The notes beneath the pieces are model-generated. The model did no database searches and was not told where the DNA came from. It saw nothing but the letters and a program-made list of their open reading frames with translations. A program made the translations under genes and the position numbers. This document shows, piece by piece, positions 30,017 to 37,490 of a stretch of DNA of 64,000 nt. Within the stretch, counting starts at the first letter, position 1, and each line of letters begins with the position of its first letter. Source of the stretch: Serratia ficaria. Lineage in GTDB: Bacteria; Pseudomonadota; Gammaproteobacteria; Enterobacterales; Enterobacteriaceae. The stretch covers positions 4,030,001 to 4,094,000 of the forward strand of contig NZ_LT906479.1 of assembly GCF_900187015.1 (NCBI RefSeq), given 5' to 3'.

Positions 30017-30910
30017 ATGGACCGAATCGACGCCATGCGTCTGTTCACCCGCGTGGTGGAGCAGCGCAGCTTTACTCGGGCGGCGCAGGCGCTGGACCTG
30101 CCGCGCTCGACCGTCACCGACGCCATCAAACAGCTCGAAGCCCGCCTGCAGGCCAGGCTGTTGCAGCGCACCACCCGCCACGTCAGCCCGACGCTGGACG
30201 GCGAAGCCTATTACCAACGTTGTCTGGCCATTTTGGCGGAAATTGAGGACGCCGAAATGGCGTTTGCCGGCGCCAAACCGCGCGGGCTGTTGCGCATCGA
30301 GGTGCACGGCACGCTGGCGCGCCATTTTCTGCTGCCGGGCCTGCCCGACTTTTTGGCGCAATATCCGGATATCGAACTTTATATGAGCGAAGGCGATCGG
30401 TTGGTTGACGCGCTGCGGGAAGGCATCGACTGCGTGGTGCGCGTCGGCAAACTGCGCGACAGCGACATGGTGGCGCGACGGCTGGGCGAGTTGGAAGAGG
30501 TGACCTGCGCCGCGCCGGCCTATCTGCAGCGTTTCGGCACGCCGCACTGCCTGGAGGATCTGCAGGTTCACCGCATGGTGGGCTTTCGTTCCTCGGTTAC
30601 CGGCGCGCTGATGCCGCTGGAGTTCAACGTCAACGGCCGGCCGCAGCCAATCGCGCTGCCCGCCACGGTGTCGGTCAGCGCGGCGGAAAGCCTGGTCGCC
30701 GCCGCGCGCATCGGCCTGGGTATCATTCAGGTGCCGCGCTATCATTTGCGTGAGGATCTGGCGAACGGCAGCCTGCTGCCGCTGCTGCCACAGTACCCTT
30801 CCACGCCGATGCCGGTCTCGCTGCTGTACCCGCGCAACCGCCAACTTTCGCCGCGGGTGCGGGTGTTTATCGACTGGTTCAGCAAGGTGTTCGCCGCGCA
30901 CAATCTCTGA
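30017..30910 (+). CDS. LysR family transcriptional regulator
   Basis: A 297-residue regulator beginning MDRIDAMRLFTRVVEQRSFT. The HTH recognition part is DLPRSTVTDAIKQLEARLQ. The type matches the CrgA/DsdC-like group of LysR proteins often divergent from SDR genes. It lies 105 bp from the SDR start and likely controls it. The stop at 30910 ends the GC-rich stretch, and AT-rich accessory DNA follows. Confidence 0.92.
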   Translation: MDRIDAMRLFTRVVEQRSFTRAAQALDLPRSTVTDAIKQLEARLQARLLQRTTRHVSPTLDGEAYYQRCLAILAEIEDAEMAFAGAKPRGLLRIEVHGTLARHFLLPGLPDFLAQYPDIELYMSEGDRLVDALREGIDCVVRVGKLRDSDMVARRLGELEEVTCAAPAYLQRFGTPHCLEDLQVHRMVGFRSSVTGALMPLEFNVNGRPQPIALPATVSVSAAESLVAAARIGLGIIQVPRYHLREDLANGSLLPLLPQYPSTPMPVSLLYPRNRQLSPRVRVFIDWFSKVFAAHNL

Positions 30911-31143
30911 GCGTAGCCGCTTGCAATCAACCATTCGTGCTCACATTAAATAAGAATAATATTTTTATTTAAAAGAAAATGGTTGATTATTTATGGTGTG
31001 TACGTTCATTTATAACTTACGTTATTTCACCTGGGCCGTATCCAGCAATCTCATCAACAATGCTAAACATAGATATGAAAATATGGGCAGAGTAAGAAAA
31101 CGCCCTATACCACGGACCTGTCTGGGAATTAGTCACCAAAGAA

Positions 31144-31175
31144 AACGTCCAACAAAACCTCGTTTGTTGGACGTT
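31144..31175 (-). terminator. Terminator of the bacteriocin cassette
   Basis: A perfect 13-bp stem (AACGTCCAACAAA, 6-nt loop, TTTGTTGGACGTT) precedes TTTTCTTT on the minus strand, 35 bp after the immunity gene stop. Confidence 0.9.
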
Positions 31176-31209
31176 GCGATAACTGCACTTATTCGGAAAT
31201 TTCCGGTAA

Positions 31210-31473
31210 TTATTCGATACCGTATTTTTTCTCGGTCACGAAAGCGGGGGCTTTCCAGTTAGGGCCTTTAAGCGTATGTCCTTTATCGTCTTTGACTAAT
31301 TTCCCTTCCCTCAATAACTTCGCTAATGCTGGGTAGAGCTGATCCTTTCCTACAACATCGAAATTATACTGTACATACATGCGATCAATGTTGGGATATG
31401 GAGTTCGTGGAGCAAAATGCAAAAGAACATCTTCTACACTTTCGTTTTTGTAAATACCTTCAAAATCGATCAT
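31210..31473 (-). CDS. Putative immunity protein of the bacteriocin cassette
   Basis: An 87-residue acidic/basic cytoplasmic protein (IDFEGIYKNESVEDVLLHFA, then PYPNIDRMYVQYNFDVVG). The middle (QLYPALAKLLREGKLVKD) suggests a small winged-helix-like fold. Its ATG shares one base with the toxin stop (TAATG), so it is translated by coupling. This is the usual immunity position. The family is not named with certainty; a specific partner of the toxin's C-terminal domain is inferred from position. Confidence 0.72.
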   Translation of the reverse strand: MIDFEGIYKNESVEDVLLHFAPRTPYPNIDRMYVQYNFDVVGKDQLYPALAKLLREGKLVKDDKGHTLKGPNWKAPAFVTEKKYGIE

Positions 31474-33569
31474 TATTTACCCTCTTCAGCTTTGCGATAC
31501 GCCTCTAAAGCTTCAGGCGTATACATAGGTTGATTTTTCTCATTAATTTTATAATCTTCAAGCGTGGCTGTATGCGCGCTATTCCATACGGAATCATCAG
31601 ATACGCCATCTGACACACCTAATGCCCGATAGCGTTCCAGCTCCCTGATTTCATGGGTATAAAAACGCTTGTCGGTATCGGTAGCCTGCAGTTCCCCCTT
31701 CAGGATTTTTTCCAGACGGTCGATCATCACCTTGTTATCGGGGGATTCGCCAAACCGTCCCGTATGCAGTTTCACCTTGTCCACGCCGGCGCGATCAATA
31801 CTGGCACCTTTCCAATCCAGGTTCTGAATAGGCCCGCCGGCCTTATCCGTGTTGTAATCACGTCCACTGTATTTCCCTTTGGCGTTAGTCTCACCATAAG
31901 GCTTACTCACCATCACATAGATGGCTTCTACGCCAACTTCCGTCGCATCCGGCTGCCACAGGATAAAATCCTGCAAATCCTGCACCACATCCGCCGGGAA
32001 GGTGGTGACCACGATGCTGTCCGCCTGCCTGACGTTGGTGCCGGTATGTACCGGAGTGCTGGGCACCGGTGAACCGTTGCCGGTATGCGATGGAGCCGCC
32101 GGCCCGGTAGGCACTGGGTTGATCAAGATCGTCCTGGCCGGCACGCCCGCCATCGCGGGCAGCGTGATTTTATCCAGCCCCGTCAGCTCATCACGAACCG
32201 GTCGAAATACCGGTACGCTCGGCGACACGCCGCCGACACCTGTCCTGACAAAGTTTACACTTTGTTTGCCATCGTCGTCAGTAGTGATAAACCCGCGTAC
32301 CGGCAAATTTACAGACGTCATACCGGGCTGAATTGTCGCCATACCTGCCGCCGCCAGACTCGCCTGGAGGGCAAACAGATTGACATCCCGCCCTGGAACC
32401 TGGCTACTTCCCGCTCCGGCTTCATTCGAGTACAAACCGAGAGCAAAGGCACCGAGCACTGATCCTGCGGCGACAGCGGTACCGGCACGTATACTGCCAA
32501 CCTCATTAGCTCCCCGCCACAACGCGCTCGATGCCCAGCCGGCCAGTTCACTCGATGTCGTCATCACGCCTTGTCCGGCCGTCGACATTTGAAGCATTGC
32601 GGGGGCTCGGTTGAGCACCATGGCACCTGTGGCCCGCAGTGCCGCATTGGCCGCTTTTGCCTTTTCAGGCGTGTAAACAGGGGCGTCCAAAATACCTGCC
32701 ATGGCAAACAGGGCTTTTCTGGCCTCTTCGGCCTTGCGGGCTTGCTCGGCCCTGCGTGCTTCCTCGGCTTTACGAACCTCTTCGGCTTTGAGGGCCTCTT
32801 CAGCCTTACGCGCTTCCTCCGCTTTCCGTTGATCTTCTGCGACTTCTTTTACTATTTTCTGCCACTGTTGATAGGCATTGGTGAGAGAAGTCACTTCTAC
32901 GTTGCTTTTTCTATACCCCGTCCGACTATCTCCTTTCCCTCCACCGTTAATCTCATATTCAATAACAACTTCAGTCATGACTTTATTATTATCGAGCCAA
33001 AAGCCACTTGGTATTTCACCTTTAAGGACTGCGGAATATATCTCTAACGAGACTTTATTTTCCCCAGCAATACCCTCCCCATTATTATTGCCATTAGGTG
33101 AGTTCTGATAACTTCCTAGCTTATGACCTGTTTCAAACGTGCCGATAACACTCGCACCGTTCTCAATGTTTTTAAAGTCCATCCCAAGAACATTTTTCAT
33201 TGCCGGGCTTGCCGATTTCATCGCTTGGCCAAAAGCATCCACCTGATCGCTACGCATTCCCGAAATATCTATTTGCAATGCGCCGCTTGCATCTAAACTT
33301 AGTAAATTGACTTTCGCTGTCGGATTAATGGCTCGGGCACGCTTTAGCAAACCCAACAACATCTCTTTTATCGCCGGGTCATTCCTGACTGCGTTCATCT
33401 GACGCTGAAATGCGGCCGATTGAGAATTGTCATTACCGCTATCGCGGCCGCCATTACCCTGTGAATTTCCGCCAGGCTTAGAGCTATCGGGTCGTTCATT
33501 GAGGTTAGCGCCGGTTCCGCCCATGGGGTCACCGGCTGTAGGGCCATGACCATTCAGTTCCTGTGGCAT
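31473..33569 (-). CDS. S-type pyocin/colicin-like bacteriocin with an unassigned C-terminal toxin domain
   Basis: A 698-residue protein. Residues 1-50 are Gly/Asn-rich, as in colicin translocation segments. Residues 225-287 form an Ala/Glu/Lys coiled coil of repeated RKAEEA units. Residues 360-380 are hydrophobic. Residues about 410-557 are the S-type pyocin domain (PARTILINPVPTGP, DLQDFILWQPDATEVGVEAIYVM). Residues 562-698 form the toxin, with LHTGRFGES, KRFYTHEIRELERYRALGV and NSAHTATLEDYKIN. The toxin class is not recognised. GC is lower than its surroundings. AAGGA lies before the ATG. It is read from the SOS/Fur promoter at 35.0 kb. Confidence 0.88.
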   Translation of the reverse strand: MPQELNGHGPTAGDPMGGTGANLNERPDSSKPGGNSQGNGGRDSGNDNSQSAAFQRQMNAVRNDPAIKEMLLGLLKRARAINPTAKVNLLSLDASGALQIDISGMRSDQVDAFGQAMKSASPAMKNVLGMDFKNIENGASVIGTFETGHKLGSYQNSPNGNNNGEGIAGENKVSLEIYSAVLKGEIPSGFWLDNNKVMTEVVIEYEINGGGKGDSRTGYRKSNVEVTSLTNAYQQWQKIVKEVAEDQRKAEEARKAEEALKAEEVRKAEEARRAEQARKAEEARKALFAMAGILDAPVYTPEKAKAANAALRATGAMVLNRAPAMLQMSTAGQGVMTTSSELAGWASSALWRGANEVGSIRAGTAVAAGSVLGAFALGLYSNEAGAGSSQVPGRDVNLFALQASLAAAGMATIQPGMTSVNLPVRGFITTDDDGKQSVNFVRTGVGGVSPSVPVFRPVRDELTGLDKITLPAMAGVPARTILINPVPTGPAAPSHTGNGSPVPSTPVHTGTNVRQADSIVVTTFPADVVQDLQDFILWQPDATEVGVEAIYVMVSKPYGETNAKGKYSGRDYNTDKAGGPIQNLDWKGASIDRAGVDKVKLHTGRFGESPDNKVMIDRLEKILKGELQATDTDKRFYTHEIRELERYRALGVSDGVSDDSVWNSAHTATLEDYKINEKNQPMYTPEALEAYRKAEEGK

Positions 33570-33726
33570 ATATTGATTCCTTCATATAATCACTTCACCA
33601 GATACTAAGAAGGCGACTTGTTACTTATCTAACAGGCTCGGCACGCAGGAAAGGCTTCCCACGCTCTGAATTTCACTCACCAATTTCTGTCTCAGAAAGT
33701 TTTAATAAATCGCCGATTTATTATCA

Positions 33727-34857
33727 TTATTTACTGGAGATGATTTTTCCCAACGTATCCAGCCGGGACTCTAATTCGAGTCGACCTTCCCTTTCTTCCT
33801 TGAGGGCTTCGACCAACAACGCGACCACGCCGTTGATATTGATGCTGCGGGCATCTTCCAGCACGCTGCCGTCATTGAGTTTCAGCTCGGTCTGGGAGAC
33901 CGATTGTGGCAGGACCCCTTCCACTTCCTGGGCAATCACGCCGGCTTCCGGCACCCCCTGTTTGAGGTAGGTGTAACCCCCGATATGGGCCAGCTTGTCC
34001 AGTGCACCACCGATTTTCGTGATATCCGTTTTCATCCGGACATCGGAGCTGCTGAGCCAGGCGCCGTTGGCATAGGCGTTGCCGCCATTGCGGAATTCGT
34101 ACCAGCCCTGCGCTCCACCATTGGCAACATGCAGCCCCAGGAAGTGGTGCTGGCCGATTCGTTCATAATGGTAAAAATCCGCAGATAAATCGCTCTGCCC
34201 CTGGAACCATACCCCATTGGTTTTCCTGTCCGCATTGTTGTTCACATTGCGAACACCCGCCGCGGTAATCCATCCCTCGGTATTACGTTTGCTTAGTTGT
34301 CCCACGGAAAGCTCGGCGTTGGCTTTGACCTGAAGTTCGTTCCAGTTTCCTTGCCTGTCGCGGTAAGAAAGCAGGCCGAAGTCTTCCTTGCCGGCGACAG
34401 CCCGTGCGCCCATCAACATCGTGGTGGTGACGTTACCGCTGGTGAAATCGGTATGCACGGCCGCGGCATCATAGACCTGTCCGTTGATAAGCGAGGTCGG
34501 GCCGGTGGTTGCGGTGGAAATGCCGGCATTGTGCGAGACCATCGCCCCGCCGGCGATATCTACGCCGTTACGCAACGCAACCCGACCGGAGGCCAGATTG
34601 AACGAGAAGGGGCGCAGGGTATTCCACTGTCCGTCTTGTGCCTGACCGGCCGGCGTAGTCAGGGCGTAAAAGTCGGTGCCGTCGTTACGCAACATCACGC
34701 CGGTGTTGCCATTGGCCAGGCGGAAGCCATTGGCCGATTTGGAGACGATTTCGCCGTCGCTGACGACGCGTTTGCGCAGCGTGGTCAGCGTTTTCAGTTC
34801 GGTAATGTCGTCATTGACGCCGCTAAGCACCTGAGCGGTTTTCTGTTGTTCTGCCAT
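33727..34857 (-). CDS. Fibre-like protein with an S74 chaperone/autoprotease domain
   Basis: A 376-residue phage tail-fibre-like protein. The N-terminal 80 residues are coiled and strand-rich, and the middle is beta-rich (residues about 90-260). Residues 271-376 are the intramolecular chaperone domain (peptidase S74). The Ser-Lys pair lies in S271-DVRMK276, then LAHIGGYTYL and PEAGVIAQEVEGVLPQ, with a coiled-coil tail (LKEEREGRLELESRL). Such domains trimerise and cut themselves off. It is the first gene of the SOS-controlled cassette, 157 bp before the bacteriocin. No other phage genes are near. Confidence 0.85.
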   Translation of the reverse strand: MAEQQKTAQVLSGVNDDITELKTLTTLRKRVVSDGEIVSKSANGFRLANGNTGVMLRNDGTDFYALTTPAGQAQDGQWNTLRPFSFNLASGRVALRNGVDIAGGAMVSHNAGISTATTGPTSLINGQVYDAAAVHTDFTSGNVTTTMLMGARAVAGKEDFGLLSYRDRQGNWNELQVKANAELSVGQLSKRNTEGWITAAGVRNVNNNADRKTNGVWFQGQSDLSADFYHYERIGQHHFLGLHVANGGAQGWYEFRNGGNAYANGAWLSSSDVRMKTDITKIGGALDKLAHIGGYTYLKQGVPEAGVIAQEVEGVLPQSVSQTELKLNDGSVLEDARSININGVVALLVEALKEEREGRLELESRLDTLGKIISSK

Positions 34858-34982
34858 GATAATTCCCTCTTTTTAACATCCTTTCCGACGGTTAAACGGC
34901 GTCGGGTTCCACCCGTACAGCAGGCAAAAAATAGTGATTTGCGCATCGAATGTGCCCAAAGCCGCTAAAAACACACAGATAA

Positions 34983-34998
34983 CTGTATGCATAAACAG
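34983..34998 (-). promoter_or_regulatory. LexA (SOS) box of the bacteriocin cassette
   Basis: CTGTATGCATAAACAG has both LexA half-sites (CTGT-N8-ACAG) with an AT-rich centre. It lies at the inferred transcription start, about 125 bp before the fibre gene ATG. Confidence 0.85.
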
Positions 34999-34999
34999 T

Positions 35000-35028
35000 A
35001 CAATGGCGTCATCAGAAACTGAAGTCAA
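35000..35028 (-). promoter_or_regulatory. Promoter of the fibre-bacteriocin-immunity operon
   Basis: Read leftward, TTGACT (35028-35023) is a good -35. CATTGT (35005-35000) at 17-bp spacing is a weak -10. The LexA box follows at once, and the Fur box abuts the -35 upstream, as in regulated colicin promoters. Confidence 0.6.
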
Positions 35029-35029
35029 A

Positions 35030-35044
35030 TGAAAATCATTATCA
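35030..35044. promoter_or_regulatory. Fur box of the bacteriocin cassette
   Basis: TGAAAATCATTATCA matches 13 of 14 specified positions of the 7-1-7 Fur consensus. It directly abuts the -35 element, so iron-bound Fur should block RNA polymerase. Confidence 0.8.
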
Positions 35045-35127
35045 CTTGCCGTGTGGTAGCGGATACAACAGCGGAGAGCCCGGCCCGCGCTCACTTAATG
35101 TGACCGCGGGCGGCGGTTTACAGGTAC

Positions 35128-35162
35128 GTTGCAATTAATCTGAGCATTGTTGCAGCTAATCT
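35128..35162. repeat. Direct repeat pair upstream of the bacteriocin promoter
   Basis: GTTGCAATTAATCT (35128-35141) and GTTGCAGCTAATCT (35149-35162) match at 12 of 14 positions. Starts are 21 bp apart, two helical turns, so both face the same side of the DNA. An activator site for the leftward promoter, or a fossil operator, is possible. The rest of 34858-35283 holds no gene. Confidence 0.5.
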
Positions 35163-35283
35163 CGATATGAGATGCCGTTATTTGCAGATGACGATGTGCA
35201 GAAAACGGCACTGACTGCGGGCACAACCGTTGATGATGGCAAGCGGCTACGCCTAAGGCCGCCCGCGGCGGCGGCCCGGCGGA

Positions 35284-36228
35284 TTACAGTGCGCCGTAGT
35301 TCAGCGGCACCCAGCCATAGCCCTCCCCTTGCCGGTTCAGGTAACCCAACCCCGGGAACGACAGGTGCGCGGCCCCCACCAGCTCCGCCTGCCGGGCGCT
35401 GTCGCCGAACACCCGCAGCCGTTGCGCCACGGCGGCCTTGGCGTCGCTGTCGAAGCGTATCGCCACCTGCGGATGGGCAAGCTGCACCGCCGCCACGTGG
35501 ATCAGATCGCCAATCAGCAGCAGCTTCTTGCCCTGGCTTTCCACCTGATAAACGCTGTGGCCCGGCGTATGGCCGTGGGCCGCAAAGGCGGTAATGCCCG
35601 GCGAAAGCTCGCCGTCATTGGCGAAAGGCTTGAAATGGCCGGCGGCCTGATAGGGCTTGATCGCCGCCATCGCATGCTTGAAGTTGGCTTGCTCGCCCGG
35701 CTTCGCCTGGTTCAGCCGACTTTCGCTTAGCCAAAAATCGGCGTCCTGCTGCGAGGCGCGCACCAGCGCATTGGGGAACAGCGCCCGGCCATTTTGGGTC
35801 AGGCCGCCCAGGTGATCCGGATGCATGTGGGTCAGATAGATTTCATCCACCTGCTCGGGCCGGTAGCCGGCGGCGTTGAGATTGGCCGTCAGCTTGCCCA
35901 GGCCGTCTCCCAGCAGCGTTCCGGCACCGGTATCGATCATGATCAGCTTGTCGCCGGTGTTGATCAGATAGCTATTGACCGAGGTGACGACCGGCAGGCT
36001 CTGATGATGCTCAGCCAGCCCGGCGCCAATCTGCTGCGGCGTGCTGTTCAACAACAGCTTGTCCGCCGGCAGGCGGATAATGCCGTCTGACAGCGCGGTC
36101 ACTTCATAATGGCCCAGCATGATGCGGTAAAAACCCGGGTTCGGCGTCTTCACCTGCGGCGCGGCCGCCGTGGCCTGCAATGCGGTTACGGCCAGGGTTG
36201 CCGCCAACAGATAGCGTTTCCAGAACAT
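35284..36228 (-). CDS. Periplasmic MBL-fold metallo-hydrolase
   Basis: A 314-residue protein with a signal peptide (MFWKRYLLAATLAVTALQATA). The metallo-beta-lactamase motif HxHxDH is in YLTHMHPDHLGGL (residues about 134-146). Further metal ligands lie in AAHGHTPGHS and LLIGDLIHVA. The pattern fits the methyl parathion hydrolase/lactonase-like group. AAGGAG five bases upstream fixes the ATG at 36228; the GTG at 36234 is not needed. It is unlinked to the bacteriocin operon. The substrate is unknown. Confidence 0.9.
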   Translation of the reverse strand: MFWKRYLLAATLAVTALQATAAAPQVKTPNPGFYRIMLGHYEVTALSDGIIRLPADKLLLNSTPQQIGAGLAEHHQSLPVVTSVNSYLINTGDKLIMIDTGAGTLLGDGLGKLTANLNAAGYRPEQVDEIYLTHMHPDHLGGLTQNGRALFPNALVRASQQDADFWLSESRLNQAKPGEQANFKHAMAAIKPYQAAGHFKPFANDGELSPGITAFAAHGHTPGHSVYQVESQGKKLLLIGDLIHVAAVQLAHPQVAIRFDSDAKAAVAQRLRVFGDSARQAELVGAAHLSFPGLGYLNRQGEGYGWVPLNYGAL

Positions 36229-36439
36229 GATCACTCCTTGCGATAATAAGACAGCGCTAAGTATTAGCGCAAAAGGGTCAATGCGCCTGCCGTTGGGATA
36301 AATTTAAATTATATAAATTTAAAAAATATATTTACTCTGAATAGTTTTGTTTGCGCAATCGCACAACGCCAATCAATATTGAACGGGGTTTTAATCCGTT
36401 ACTTTCCTTACTCCACCAAACGAGGAGTAAGGAAACACC

Positions 36440-37411
36440 ATGAACTATCCATTCGAAAATCTGGTATTTGAAGGCGGCGGCGTAAAAGGCATTGCCTATG
36501 GCGGCGTATTGGAACTGCTGGAAACCAAAGGCGTCATGCCGCGGATCAAACGGGCCTCCGGCGCATCCGCTGGCGCCATCGCCGCGCTGCTGGTGGGGCT
36601 GGGCTGCAACGCCGCCGAGGTGACCAACATCCTCTCGAAGATGGATTTTAAAAAATTCCTCGATTATAACGGCGGCTTTTTGGGTTCCCTGCACGATGCC
36701 TATCGCCTGTTTAATCAGTATGGCATCGCCCCCGGCGATTATTTTTATTCCTGGTCGCGCGGCATCATCAAAAAATATACCGGCAATGCGGATATCACCT
36801 TTGAAAATTTTGAGGCGATGAAGACGAAAAAAGGCTTCAAATCCCTCTATTTTATCGGCGCCAACCTGAATAGCGGGCTGCGCGAGGTGTATTCCCACCA
36901 AACCACGCCGCGCATGAAGGTGGCGGACGGGCTGCGCATCTCGATGTCGTTCCCCTTCGCCTTCGTGGCGAAGAATAACGACCTGGGCGAAATCTGTATC
37001 GATGGCGGGATGATCGATAACTACCCGGTGCGGCTGTTTGACTATGACTTCTCCGCCACCCCGCCTTACATCGACACCGCCAGCCAACGGATCAACCCCC
37101 GCACCCTCGGCATCCGGCTGGACTCCGCCGGCGAAATCGCCCAGGCGGCGGGCCAGCCGGCCAATAAAACCGCGCTCAACAACCTGTTCGACTTCTCCAT
37201 GGCGCTGGCCAACGTGATGCTGGATATACAGACGAAAGTGCATCTGGACAGCGATGACTGGAAGCGCACCGTGTATGTCGACACCCTCGACGTCAGCACG
37301 CTGGAGTTCGGCATCAGCGCAGCCAAAAAACGCGCGCTGATCGAATCCGGCCGCCGGGGCGTGGAGCGTTACTTCGCCTGGTACGATGCAGCGGCCAAAC
37401 GGGCGGCCTGA
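36440..37411 (+). CDS. Patatin-like phospholipase
   Basis: A 323-residue lipid acyl hydrolase. The oxyanion loop EGGGVKGIAYGG (residues about 12-23) is followed by the nucleophile motif GASAGA (GxSxG). The catalytic Asp lies in IDGGMIDNYPV. No signal peptide or membrane helix is visible. Such enzymes cut phospholipids; some are secreted effectors, others housekeeping. AGGAGTAAGG is upstream of the ATG. Neighbours give no hint of its role. Confidence 0.88.
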   Translation: MNYPFENLVFEGGGVKGIAYGGVLELLETKGVMPRIKRASGASAGAIAALLVGLGCNAAEVTNILSKMDFKKFLDYNGGFLGSLHDAYRLFNQYGIAPGDYFYSWSRGIIKKYTGNADITFENFEAMKTKKGFKSLYFIGANLNSGLREVYSHQTTPRMKVADGLRISMSFPFAFVAKNNDLGEICIDGGMIDNYPVRLFDYDFSATPPYIDTASQRINPRTLGIRLDSAGEIAQAAGQPANKTALNNLFDFSMALANVMLDIQTKVHLDSDDWKRTVYVDTLDVSTLEFGISAAKKRALIESGRRGVERYFAWYDAAAKRAA

Positions 37412-37443
37412 CCGGCGCTAACCCGCTCCCGCAGGCAAAAAAA

Positions 37444-37461
37444 TCCCCGCGGGGGCGGGGA
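37444..37461 (-). terminator. Terminator of citS
   Basis: TCCCCGC-GGGG-GCGGGGA forms a 7-bp stem, followed on the minus strand by a T run of about eight, 30 bp after the citS stop. Confidence 0.8.
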
Positions 37462-37490
37462 AAGGCAAAGTGATGCTAAGGATTTTTTAG

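Noticed and set aside
30993..31262. An 89-codon plus-strand frame between LysR and the immunity gene
   Set aside because: It crosses the cassette terminator and the 3' end of the immunity gene. The translation is Arg-rich with no recognisable fold.
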